The notes under the pieces are model-generated. The model ran no database searches. It was not told where the DNA came from and saw only the letters and a list, made by a program, of their open reading frames with translations. From assembly GCF_047872805.1 (NCBI RefSeq), contig NZ_JBLQUK010000008.1, positions 62,001 through 126,000 on the forward strand: a DNA stretch of 64,000 nucleotides, written 5' to 3'. Each line of letters opens with the position of its first letter. Positions within the stretch are counted from its first letter, which is position 1. This document shows positions 1-7,465 of this stretch, piece after piece. Source of the stretch: Erythrobacter sp047872805. GTDB lineage: Bacteria; Pseudomonadota; Alphaproteobacteria; Sphingomonadales; Sphingomonadaceae. The translations under genes were made by a program, and so were the position numbers.

Positions 1-105
1 TCTGCCATCTAGCGGGTGTCCAGACGAGCCCTTCGGATCGCTTGGCTCGCTTGCAAAACACCGGTATGAACCGGGTTCGAAACGAAGGCGAAGGTTACCA
101 CGATC

Positions 106-141
106 ATGCTCATTGTCATTCTTGTACGGGAAACGGGCTGA
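106..141 (+). CDS. ilvBN(C) leader peptide (attenuator peptide)
   Basis: Short ORF reading MLIVILVRETG then TGA. Six consecutive codons after the start are branched-chain residues (Leu-Ile-Val-Ile-Leu-Val), which is the hallmark of a leader peptide for ribosome-stalling attenuation of ilv operons. An AAGG sequence lies about 11 bases upstream of the ATG. The peptide ends 30 bases before a hairpin with a T-run and 82 bases before the ilvB start. That it controls ilvBN expression is inferred from this layout and from the known mechanism in proteobacteria. Confidence 0.8.
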   Translation: MLIVILVRETG

Positions 142-171
142 CTCGGGATTTTTCAAATTGAATTTCCGGAC

Positions 172-206
172 CGGCCCGATGCGAACTTCCGCTTCGGGCC
201 GTTTTC
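172..206 (+). terminator. Attenuator-like intrinsic terminator upstream of ilvB
   Basis: Perfect 8-bp inverted repeat CGGCCCGA (172-179) / TCGGGCCG (194-201), followed at once by TTTT. An earlier TCGGG at 143-147, just after the leader-peptide stop, is identical to part of the 3' arm and could pair with CCCGA at 175-179 as an antiterminator. The terminator would form when branched-chain aminoacyl-tRNAs are plentiful. The alternative fold was judged by eye, not computed. Confidence 0.65.
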
Positions 207-223
207 ATAAGTGGGAGAGTAAA

Positions 224-1978
224 GTGGCGAAGCGCTCTGGGGCCGCCTTGTTGATGGAATGTCTGGTCGAGCAGGGAGTCGAATATGTCTTCGGCTATCC
301 CGGCGGCGCGGTGCTGCCCATTTACGATGAGCTGTTCGGTGAAGAACGCATCCGCCACATCCTTGTGCGCCACGAAGCGGGCGCGGCACACGCCGCCGAG
401 GGTTATGCGCGCTCCACCGGCAAACCGGGCGTGGTGCTGGTGACCTCGGGTCCGGGCGCGACCAATGCGGTGACAGGGATTGCCGATGCGTTTCTCGATT
501 CGATCCCGCTGGTGGTCATCACCGGCCAGGTGCCGACCGCGCTGATCGGCACCGATGCGTTCCAGGAGGCCGATACGGTCGGGATCACCCGTCACTGCAC
601 AAAGCACAATTACCTCGTCAAAGACCCCGCCGATCTGGTTGCGACCGTGCAGGAGGCGTTCCGGATCGCCACCACTGGCCGCCCCGGCCCTGTGGTGATC
701 GACATTCCCAAGGACGTGCAGATCGCTGTGCCTTCGCAAAGCCGATCCTATGTCGCGCCCGGATCGCATCGCTATGCCCCGCAGATGGTCGCACCCGCCG
801 AACAGATCGCGGAAGCAGTGGAGATGATCGCGCAGGCCGAGCGCCCGATCCTCTACACTGGCGGCGGGGTGATCAATTCCGGGCCGGAGGCAAGCCGCCT
901 TTTGCGCGCGTTTCAGGATCTGACCGGCGCGCCCGTGACCTCGACCCTTATGGGCCTCGGCGCGTTTCCCTGCTCGCACCCCGATTGGTTGGGGATGCTG
1001 GGGATGCACGGCACATACGAAGCCAATATGGCGATGAACATGGCCGATGTGATGGTCTGCATCGGCGCGCGGTTTGATGACCGGGTGACCGGCAGGCTCG
1101 ATGCCTTCAGCCCAGAATCGAAGAAAATCCACATCGACATCGACCGCAGCTCGATCAACAAGAACGTGCCTGTGGAGCTTGGCATTGTCGGCGATTGCGC
1201 CACCGTGCTGGAACAGCTGATCGCCGCATGGGGCAGCCGCAAAGCGCAGGATATGGGCGAATGGAAGGCGCGGATCGCGGGCTGGCGCGCGCGCGAATGT
1301 CTGGCATATCCCGAACGATCAAAGAAGGACCCGAGCGCCATCATGCCGCAGAAGGCGGTTGAGCGGCTCTATGCTCTGACCCGCGACCGCTCGCCCATCA
1401 TCACCACCGAGGTTGGCCAGCACCAGATGTGGGCGGCGCAATATTTCGGGTTTGAAGACCCCAACAAATGGCTCACCAGCGGCGGGCTGGGCACGATGGG
1501 TTACGGCCTGCCCGCCGCCATCGGCGCGCAATTGGGCCACCCGGATGCAATGGTGATCGACATTGCGGGCGAAGCCAGCATCCAGATGAACATTCAGGAA
1601 CTCGGCACCGCCAGCCAATACCGCCTGCCGGTCAAGGTCTTCATCCTCAACAATGAATATATGGGCATGGTCCGCCAATGGCAGGAACTGACTTATGAAA
1701 GCCGTTACTCCAACAGCTATTCCGACAGCCTGCCCGATTTCGTCCGCCTCGCCGAGGCTTATGGATGGAAAGGGATCAGGATTGAACGCGAGGAAGATTT
1801 GGATTCGGGAATCCAGCAGATGATCGATCACGATGGCCCGGTGATGGTCGATTGCTGCGTTGCCAAGGACGCCAATTGCCTGCCAATGATCCCCAGCGGA
1901 GCGGCGCATACCGAAATGCTGCTGTATGGCGATCAGCACGCCGGGACGATGGACGACGAAGCCAAGGCGCTGGTGTAA
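224..1978 (+). CDS. ilvB: Acetolactate synthase, large (catalytic) subunit
   Basis: ThDP/FAD-dependent acetohydroxyacid synthase: condenses two pyruvates, or pyruvate plus 2-oxobutyrate, in the first common step of valine/leucine/isoleucine synthesis. About 584 residues, the usual length. The N-terminal ThDP domain has the YVFGYPGGAVLP motif and the catalytic Glu in RHEAGAAHAAEGYAR (about residue 51). The central FAD domain follows, then the C-terminal ThDP domain with a diphosphate-binding stretch around AGEASIQMN, where Glu replaces the usual Asp of GDG. The GTG start at 224 was chosen because GGGAGAG precedes it closely; the open frame further upstream runs through the attenuator and leader peptide and is not expected to be translated. 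Cotranscribed with ilvN, 27 bp downstream. Confidence 0.95.
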   Translation: MAKRSGAALLMECLVEQGVEYVFGYPGGAVLPIYDELFGEERIRHILVRHEAGAAHAAEGYARSTGKPGVVLVTSGPGATNAVTGIADAFLDSIPLVVITGQVPTALIGTDAFQEADTVGITRHCTKHNYLVKDPADLVATVQEAFRIATTGRPGPVVIDIPKDVQIAVPSQSRSYVAPGSHRYAPQMVAPAEQIAEAVEMIAQAERPILYTGGGVINSGPEASRLLRAFQDLTGAPVTSTLMGLGAFPCSHPDWLGMLGMHGTYEANMAMNMADVMVCIGARFDDRVTGRLDAFSPESKKIHIDIDRSSINKNVPVELGIVGDCATVLEQLIAAWGSRKAQDMGEWKARIAGWRARECLAYPERSKKDPSAIMPQKAVERLYALTRDRSPIITTEVGQHQMWAAQYFGFEDPNKWLTSGGLGTMGYGLPAAIGAQLGHPDAMVIDIAGEASIQMNIQELGTASQYRLPVKVFILNNEYMGMVRQWQELTYESRYSNSYSDSLPDFVRLAEAYGWKGIRIEREEDLDSGIQQMIDHDGPVMVDCCVAKDANCLPMIPSGAAHTEMLLYGDQHAGTMDDEAKALV

Positions 1979-2005
1979 GACAGCGGCGCAAGGAACACCT
2001 GAACC

Positions 2006-2521
2006 ATGAAGATCAAGAGCGCCGAAAGCGAACGGCACGTCCTTACCGTCACAGTCGACAATGAGCCGGGCATCCTCGCCAAAATCACCGGCCTGTTCAC
2101 CGCGCGCGGCTACAACATCGACAGCCTGACCGTGGCCGACATTTCGGAGGACCATGCCGTCAGCCGGATCACCATCGTCACCAATGGCCCGCCGCAGGTG
2201 ATCGACCAGATCGAGGCACAACTGGAACGGCTGGTGCCGGTGCACAAGGTCACCGATCTCACCGCCGCTGGCCCGCATGTCGAACGCGAGCTGGCGCTGA
2301 TCAAAGTCGCCGGGCGCGGCGAGGCTCGGGTGGAGGCCCTGCGGATTGCGGAATTGTTCCGCGCCAAGGTGGTCGATACCACGACACAGAGTTTCGTCTT
2401 TGAACTGACCGGATCACCTGACAAGATCGACAGCTTCATCGCTTTGATGCGCGAGCTTGGGCTGGTTTCGGTTGGTCGATCCGGCGTCGTTGGAATGATG
2501 CGCGGCGTTCAAGGGGCATAG
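2006..2521 (+). CDS. ilvN: Acetolactate synthase, small (regulatory) subunit
   Basis: 171-residue regulatory subunit that activates IlvB and confers valine feedback inhibition. The N-terminal ACT domain is clear: HVLTVTVDNEPGILAKITGLF followed by RGYNIDSLTV, within about residues 11-85. The second half (RELALIKV and FELTGSPDKIDSF) matches the C-terminal domain of this family. It lies 27 bp after ilvB and about 100 bp before ilvC, with a palindromic repeat between ilvN and ilvC. Length and gene order are typical. Confidence 0.95.
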   Translation: MKIKSAESERHVLTVTVDNEPGILAKITGLFTARGYNIDSLTVADISEDHAVSRITIVTNGPPQVIDQIEAQLERLVPVHKVTDLTAAGPHVERELALIKVAGRGEARVEALRIAELFRAKVVDTTTQSFVFELTGSPDKIDSFIALMRELGLVSVGRSGVVGMMRGVQGA

Positions 2522-2528
2522 TTTTTCA

Positions 2529-2611
2529 TCGTCACCCCAGCGGATGCTGGGGTCTCCGGCAATTGCGTGCGACAAGGAGGCACGAGATCCCAGCTTTGGC
2601 CGGGATGACGA
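2529..2611. repeat. Dispersed palindromic repeat between ilvN and ilvC
   Basis: An ~83-bp composite palindrome. It opens with TCGTCACCCCAGC, which pairs with GCTGGGGTCTC about 12 bases on, and it closes with GAGATCCCAGC...GGGATGACGA, so the outer ends TCGTCACCCC/GGGATGACGA also form an imperfect inverted repeat. Read in the ilvC frame it gives the string HEIPALAGMT, which resembles translated intergenic palindromes common in alphaproteobacteria (from general familiarity; no search run). It ends 11 bp before the ilvC ATG, so it is transcribed in the ilv mRNA and could affect its stability or attenuation. Confidence 0.7.
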
Positions 2612-2622
2612 AGAGGGCTAAA

Positions 2623-3642
2623 ATGAAAGTTTATTACGATGCCGATGCTGATCTCGGCCTGATCAAATCGAAGAAGATCGCCGTTCTCGGCTATGGCAGC
2701 CAAGGCCACGCGCACGCCCAGAATTTGCGCGACAGCGGCGTCGCCGAGGTCGCCATCGCGCTGCGCGAAGGCTCTGCCACCGCGAAAAAGGCGGAAGGCG
2801 CCGGCTTCAAGGTGCTGTCCAACACCGAAGCGGCCAAATGGGCCGATGTGCTGATGGTGCTTGCCCCTGACGAGCATCAGGCGGGCATCTGGGAAAATGA
2901 CCTTGCCGGACACATGAAGCCCGGCAGCGCGCTGGCTTTTGCGCACGGGCTTAACGTGCATTTCGGGCTGATTGAACCGCCCGCTGACATTGATGTTATC
3001 ATGATCGCGCCCAAGGGCCCCGGCCACACTGTACGCAGCGAATATGTGAAAGGCGGCGGCGTGCCCTGCCTGATCGCGATCCATCAGGACGCCAGCGGCG
3101 CCGCACATGACGTTGCCCTCGCCTATGCCAGCGCCGTCGGCGGCGGTCGCAGCGGAATCATCGAAACCAATTTCCGCGAGGAATGCGAAACCGATCTGTT
3201 TGGCGAACAGGCGGTGCTGTGCGGCGGGATCACCCATCTGATTCAAGCCGGGTTCGAAACCCTGACCGAAGCCGGTTACGCGCCCGAAATGGCCTATTTC
3301 GAATGCCTCCACGAAACCAAACTGATCGTCGATCTGCTGTATGAAGGCGGCATCGCCAACATGCGCTATTCGATCAGCAACACCGCCGAATATGGCGACA
3401 TCACCACCGGCCCGCGCATCATCACCGATGAAACCAAGGCCGAGATGAAGCGCGTTCTGGCCGACATCCAATCGGGCCGTTTCGTGAAGAACTTCGTGCT
3501 AGACAACCGGGCAGGCCAACCCGAATTGAAGGCCGCGCGCAAGGCCGCAGAGGCGCATCCGATCGAGAAAACCGGCGCAGAACTGCGCGCGATGATGCCG
3601 TGGATCAGCGCCAACAAGCTGGTCGACAAGTCGAAGAACTGA
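2623..3642 (+). CDS. ilvC: Ketol-acid reductoisomerase (NADP+)
   Basis: Isomerises and reduces acetolactate or acetohydroxybutyrate to the dihydroxy acids, the second common step of valine/isoleucine synthesis. 339 residues, the class I (short) size. The Rossmann nucleotide-binding motif GYGSQGHAHAQNLRDSG is near residues 24-40. The C-terminal knotted domain carries the Mg-binding acids in ETNFREECETDLFGEQ. The ATG at 2623 (MKVYYDADADL) was chosen over an upstream in-frame start at 2563 because the extra 20 residues would be encoded by the palindromic repeat; GAGGG lies just before the chosen ATG. Confidence 0.95.
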   Translation: MKVYYDADADLGLIKSKKIAVLGYGSQGHAHAQNLRDSGVAEVAIALREGSATAKKAEGAGFKVLSNTEAAKWADVLMVLAPDEHQAGIWENDLAGHMKPGSALAFAHGLNVHFGLIEPPADIDVIMIAPKGPGHTVRSEYVKGGGVPCLIAIHQDASGAAHDVALAYASAVGGGRSGIIETNFREECETDLFGEQAVLCGGITHLIQAGFETLTEAGYAPEMAYFECLHETKLIVDLLYEGGIANMRYSISNTAEYGDITTGPRIITDETKAEMKRVLADIQSGRFVKNFVLDNRAGQPELKAARKAAEAHPIEKTGAELRAMMPWISANKLVDKSKN

Positions 3643-3658
3643 AGGCACGGGTGGAGCG

Positions 3659-4258
3659 ATGTTCGAAGGTCGCTCCACCCGCATCCTCTACGCGATCTGC
3701 GCAATCGCGTTTGTCGTGATCGTTGCGCGCGCTTATATGAATGTCAAAGGCACTGACGCGCTGCAACCGACCTTGCCGCAATCGCAGGTCGAAGCCTATG
3801 CCCGGCAGCAGCTTGACGCGCTGCAAGCCGAAAGCTTTGCCAGCGACCGCGAATTGTGCGGGATTATCTTTGAAACCAGCGATGAGAAATTGGGAGTCTC
3901 GCGCCCGACCGATGGCGACGTTGCGAGCTGCGACATTTCCTATTTCGATGAACCCGGCATGGTTCCGGTCGCCAGCTTTCACACCCATGGCAAACATTCG
4001 GTGCGATATGACGGCGAGGTCCCCTCGCTGATCGATATTGAAAGCGACGTAGCGAGCGGGATAGACGGCTATGTTTCCACACCCGGTGGGCGGCTGTGGC
4101 ATATCGATCACAGACATGCCGTTGCACGGCAGGTCTGCGGGCCGGGATGTTTGAAACAGGATCCCGGTTATCGCCCCTGCACCGGCGATAATGTTGCGCG
4201 CGTCTATACGATAGAACAGCTTCGGTCACGCTTTTCCGGCCCAACTCCGAATTGCTGA
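3659..4258 (+). CDS. DUF4329-type protein with N-terminal membrane anchor
   Basis: 199 residues. A hydrophobic stretch at about residues 9-25 looks like a signal anchor. The rest resembles the DUF4329 family: CGIIFE, then ASFHTHG, a downstream SLID, then GYVSTPGGRLWHID and paired cysteines near the C-terminus (QVCGPGC, APNC-like end). The order Glu ... His-x-His ... Ser-x-x-Asp recalls the metal site of JAB/JAMM peptidases, but the spacing after the second His is longer (12 residues), so activity is only a suggestion. It sits 16 bp after ilvC and ends at a strong terminator, so it may be cotranscribed with ilvC. Physiological role unknown. Confidence 0.7.
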   Translation: MFEGRSTRILYAICAIAFVVIVARAYMNVKGTDALQPTLPQSQVEAYARQQLDALQAESFASDRELCGIIFETSDEKLGVSRPTDGDVASCDISYFDEPGMVPVASFHTHGKHSVRYDGEVPSLIDIESDVASGIDGYVSTPGGRLWHIDHRHAVARQVCGPGCLKQDPGYRPCTGDNVARVYTIEQLRSRFSGPTPNC

Positions 4259-4264
4259 GAAATG

Positions 4265-4303
4265 TTTGCCCGCGCAAGGTTCCTCTCTTGCGCGGGCAAA
4301 TTT
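4265..4303 (+). terminator. Intrinsic terminator after the ilvC/DUF4329 unit
   Basis: Perfect 14-bp inverted repeat TTTGCCCGCGCAAG (4265-4278) / CTTGCGCGGGCAAA (4287-4300) with an 8-base loop, followed by TTT. It starts 7 bases after the stop codon at 4258. Confidence 0.85.
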
Positions 4304-4829
4304 GCGACCTTCGGGGCGATGCCTTTTCGGCATTCGCTCGCGGAGCTGCGACCCTGATTGCGCCTGAACCGGATAGCCAAACAGGCCGCCGACTATCCGG
4401 GAAAAATGGACGTGACCGGCGGCACTAGGAGGAACGTCCGCCGACCACGCCCAAAGCACGCACCCGTCAGGCAGCGGGCGCGCAAGCTGAGGTGGCCGCG
4501 ATTATGGAGAATATCTGTGGTGCAACGGGTTTCTCCATCGGATGTTTGCCAAGCGGCTCACGGGGTCGTGCAGCGACCATCCGGCAGACTTTCGGAACGG
4601 GGGGTCAGGGGTTAGCCGCAAGGTGCCAGACTATAGGGGGGACTGGCTGCGACTGTCCCGAGAGCCGCCGAATGGCCGCGCACATCATACAATTCGCCTG
4701 ACGCCCAAGTTTGGTGACAGCCCTCGCAAAAAAATTTTCGAGCAATTTTTGAAAGGCTTTCCATTTCGCGCGCACTCGACACAATTGGCGCAATCAGCCA
4801 GAGCCGGAGGCGCAAAGGAAACGGATCAA
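4304..4829. other. 526-bp intergenic region, no gene recognised; possible structured RNA
   Basis: No convincing ORF. Short local hairpins can be drawn: GGATAG/CTATCC near 4370-4400 and CGGCGG/CCGCCG near 4418-4443, the latter with a loop carrying AGGAGGA. The start used here for the downstream dehydrogenase is at 4830; the longer open frame over 4542-4829 has no family similarity that I can see. I do not recognise a riboswitch, RNase P, tmRNA or SRP RNA signature. Confidence 0.4.
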
Positions 4830-5993
4830 ATGCGGCTAAACGACTGCCACAACATCGACGATTTCCGCGCGCTAGCGAAGGCGCGCCTGCCCTTCCCCGT
4901 GTTCGATTATATCGACGGGGCGGCGGATGACGAACTGACCAAGGCACGCAACACCGATGCCTTTAACTCGGTCGATCTGGTCCCCGATGTGCTCGCCGGG
5001 GTGGAGGCTATTGACACGTCCTGCATGATCCTTGGGCGCAGGTCCGTCTTGCCGCTGATGCTGTCCCCCACTGCCGTGCAGCGCGCGTTCCACTGGCAGG
5101 GCGAGACCGCCGTCGCCAAGGCCGCGGAGAAATTCGGGCTGTGGTTCGGAATTTCCAGCTTGGCGACGCGCAGTATCGAGGAAGTGGCTGCGCTGACCAG
5201 CGGTCCGAAGCTGTTCCAGCTTTACGTCCACAAGGACAGGGGGCTTAACACCCACATGATCGAACGCTGTCAGGCCGCGCGCTTCGATGCTCTGGCGCTG
5301 ACAGTGGACACTATCGTTTCGGGCAAGCGCGAACGGTGTTTGCGCAGCGGTTTTACCACCCCGCCGCGTTTCACCCCGGCCAGCGTGTTGAGCTACGCCA
5401 CGCGGCCGCACTGGACGCTCAATTACCTGCTCCGTGAGAAATTTCGTCTCCCCAATCTCGACACCCATGTCAGCGAAGGATCGCAAAGGGCGGTGAGCAT
5501 TGCGGAATATTTCAACACCATGCTCGACACTTCGATGGACTGGGACACGGCGGCAGCGATCCGTCAGCAATGGGGGGGAACCTTTGTGCTGAAAGGGGTG
5601 ATGAGCGCCGGCGACGCGCGCCGCGCGGTCGATATGGGGGCCGACGCGATCATGCTCTCCAACCATGGCGGACGGCAATTGGACGGCAGCCGCGCGCCCT
5701 TCGACCAATTGCCCGAGATCGTCGATGCAGTCGGCGGCGAGATCGAGATCATCTGCGATGGCGGCGTGCGGCGAGGCACCCATGCGCTGAAGGCGCTGTG
5801 CAGAGGGGCCACGGCGGCTTCGGGCGGGCGGATGTATCTTTATGCGCTGGCAGCAGCGGGTCAGGACGGCGTCGAGCGCGCGCTTGGCATCCTCAAGGAT
5901 GAGATCGAGCGCGCGATGCGGCTGATGGGTGTGACCAGCGTGGATCAATTGACACAGGACAGGCTTCGATCACGCAACCAATCGCTTGCATAG
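4830..5993 (+). CDS. FMN-dependent alpha-hydroxy acid dehydrogenase, L-lactate dehydrogenase-like
   Basis: 387 residues, a TIM-barrel flavoenzyme of the lactate/glycolate oxidase family. N-terminal LPFPVFDYIDGAADDELT is the family's substrate/FMN entry motif. SPTAVQRAFHWQGE, FQLYVHKDRG and ALTVDTIVSGKRE line the FMN site. The catalytic His and Arg are in SNHGGRQLDG, and DGGVRRGTHALKAL binds the phosphate. Most like LldD quinone-linked L-lactate dehydrogenases, but substrate cannot be fixed from sequence. ATG at 4830 is preceded by AAAGGAAACG and puts the conserved domain at residue 1. It is monocistronic in appearance. Confidence 0.85.
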   Translation: MRLNDCHNIDDFRALAKARLPFPVFDYIDGAADDELTKARNTDAFNSVDLVPDVLAGVEAIDTSCMILGRRSVLPLMLSPTAVQRAFHWQGETAVAKAAEKFGLWFGISSLATRSIEEVAALTSGPKLFQLYVHKDRGLNTHMIERCQAARFDALALTVDTIVSGKRERCLRSGFTTPPRFTPASVLSYATRPHWTLNYLLREKFRLPNLDTHVSEGSQRAVSIAEYFNTMLDTSMDWDTAAAIRQQWGGTFVLKGVMSAGDARRAVDMGADAIMLSNHGGRQLDGSRAPFDQLPEIVDAVGGEIEIICDGGVRRGTHALKALCRGATAASGGRMYLYALAAAGQDGVERALGILKDEIERAMRLMGVTSVDQLTQDRLRSRNQSLA

Positions 5994-6096
5994 CGATTGC
6001 AAGACCCGGAAGGGGTGAGGCGACGACGGGTGTCATAATATTGCAACCCAAATGGCGCCTTAGCGCTGCAGCGATTTCCTGTTAGTTGGACCAGTC

Positions 6097-6534
6097 ATGA
6101 AAAGATTTTCGATCCTCATTTCCGCTTCCGCGCTGCTCGCGCTTGCCGCTTGCAGCGGGGCCGAAGACGCCGACGCCACCAGCGAGACCGATGATTTTGC
6201 CGCGCGGATCAACGGAGCGAACCCTGCTGCCCCTACCGGCAACCAGACGCCGACCGTCATGCCGCCGCGTGAAAACGCCGCAGAGGGCGCGTATTCCCCC
6301 GGCACTGCCACCGATCCCGAAAGCGCGACCTGCGGTGCCAATGTCATGGGTCCTTATATCGGAAAGGTCGCCGATGACGCGACCCGCGCAGCAATCGTGA
6401 TTGCCGCCACCGGCGCAAGCGATGTGCGCTTTATCCTGCCGGGCAGCGAATATATCCGCCCTGACCCGACCAATCCGCGTCTTAACCTGATGCTCGACCC
6501 GCAGGGCATCATCCGCGATGCGCGCTGCGGATAG
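6097..6534 (+). CDS. Peptidase inhibitor I78-family lipoprotein
   Basis: 145 residues with a lipoprotein signal: MKRFSILISASALLALAAC, lipobox LAAC with Cys at about residue 19, then an acidic low-complexity linker. The C-terminal ~65 residues fit the inhibitor I78 family: CGANVMGPYIGK, RFILPGSEY, RLNLMLDPQGII and a terminal RCG. Members are thought to inhibit serine proteases by a tightly folded fold with one disulphide, and two cysteines in suitable places are present here. Predicted to be anchored in the periplasmic face of a membrane. A hairpin terminator follows. Confidence 0.8.
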   Translation: MKRFSILISASALLALAACSGAEDADATSETDDFAARINGANPAAPTGNQTPTVMPPRENAAEGAYSPGTATDPESATCGANVMGPYIGKVADDATRAAIVIAATGASDVRFILPGSEYIRPDPTNPRLNLMLDPQGIIRDARCG

Positions 6535-6546
6535 GCAGACATGAAA

Positions 6547-6579
6547 GCCCCCGCCGCTCGGGGGAGCAGCGGGGGCATT
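6547..6579. terminator. Terminator between convergent I78 and YHS genes
   Basis: GC-rich inverted repeat GCCCCCGC ... GCGGGGGC (6547-6576) with extra internal CT/AG pairing, followed by ATTT. It lies between two convergent genes (stop codons near 6534 and 6594) and may serve both. Confidence 0.65.
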
Positions 6580-6593
6580 TGATGGCGCGAATA

Positions 6594-7145
6594 TCAGTCC
6601 TGATAATGCTCGTCGGCTGAGTGACCGGGGTAGTTTGCGTCACCCTTGGCAATAAAGCCGGGCACGTCCTTGTTCCAACGGGTCGCTACGTCTTCGCTGA
6701 AATTGAGATACAATTTGCCGTCGACGATCTTGTAAATCTGCGGATCGCCGGGCGCCAACCCGTCATTCGCGCCGATTGCCCATGCGCAATAGCCGCCGTA
6801 AGCGGGCGCATATTTGGCCGGGTCTTCGATAAAGGTCTTGGCGTTGTCTTCGTTGGCAAAGCGATAGTCATAGCCCTCGTAACGCACGGTGAACTCTTCG
6901 CTGCCCTCAACCGGGACGCCTTCGCCGGTGAAATAGCTGACGACGTCAAATCCGGAGACCGCCAGAGTGTCTGCCTTGGCCTTGCGATAGACCGGGCCGG
7001 TGGGTTCACCGCCAAGGTCCGCGAACAACGCCGGGGTCGCGGTTTCGGTGCTGGCAACATCGCCAGCAGGTGCGGCATCAGTCACCGGTGCGCCGCAGGC
7101 GGCAACGCTGGCCATCAGGGCGAGAGCAAAAATCGATTTCTTCAT
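6594..7145 (-). CDS. YHS domain-containing lipoprotein
   Basis: 183 residues. Signal peptide MKKSIFALALMASVAACGAP with an AAC lipobox at about residue 18. The main domain is the YHS-type fold found in (seleno)protein-like exported proteins: VSGFDVVSYFTGEG, then FTVRYEGYDYRFANEDNAKTF, DPAKYAPAYGGYCAW and LYLNFSEDVATRWNKD. YHS domains are associated with metal binding and heavy-metal ATPases, but no substrate is known for this subgroup. The ATG at 7145 was chosen over upstream alternatives because GGAGGAT precedes it and the signal peptide begins there. Divergent from leuA. Confidence 0.8.
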   Translation of the reverse strand: MKKSIFALALMASVAACGAPVTDAAPAGDVASTETATPALFADLGGEPTGPVYRKAKADTLAVSGFDVVSYFTGEGVPVEGSEEFTVRYEGYDYRFANEDNAKTFIEDPAKYAPAYGGYCAWAIGANDGLAPGDPQIYKIVDGKLYLNFSEDVATRWNKDVPGFIAKGDANYPGHSADEHYQD

Positions 7146-7318
7146 GGAATAATCCTCCTGAGACATAAACTCGTATTCGGCGGCGACCTGAATGCCGTCG
7201 ACGCAACCTTTTCGCCCGCGATCCATGAATGGTTACACCGCGCAAAAACCAGTGCCGATTGTGAATTTGCCGTTGCCTTCGCTTGCGCTCACACAATTTT
7301 TCAGGATAGAACGCTGCG

Positions 7319-7372
7319 ATGACTTTCGGCCTTACGCTTTCCCTGCGACTTACGCGCCCTTGGGCGGGATAG
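7319..7372 (+). CDS. Possible leuA leader peptide
   Basis: 17-codon ORF MTFGLTLSLRLTRPWAG with leucine at every second position (5, 7, 9, 11; codons CTT, CTT, CTG, CTT). It lies 94 bases before the leuA start, and AGGATAG about 10 bases upstream could serve as ribosome-binding site. Leucine-rich leader peptides control leu genes by attenuation in many proteobacteria. I could not see a convincing terminator hairpin plus T-run after it, so the assignment is less certain than for the ilv leader. Confidence 0.5.
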   Translation: MTFGLTLSLRLTRPWAG

Positions 7373-7465
7373 GTCTGCGCGCGTAAAGTATCGGCGCGTC
7401 CCACCGTTCAAGGGTTCAACCGCCGATCAGCCTCAGACGTTTTGCAGAAAGTCCACCTTTTCCCC

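Noticed and set aside
113..223. Longer ilvB start at 113
   Set aside because: It would translate through the leader peptide stop region and attenuator hairpin in another frame; GTG 224 has a good ribosome site and normal length.
4872..5948. 358-residue minus-strand frame across the FMN dehydrogenase
   Set aside because: Shadow of the FMN-enzyme gene; no recognisable domain or start signal.
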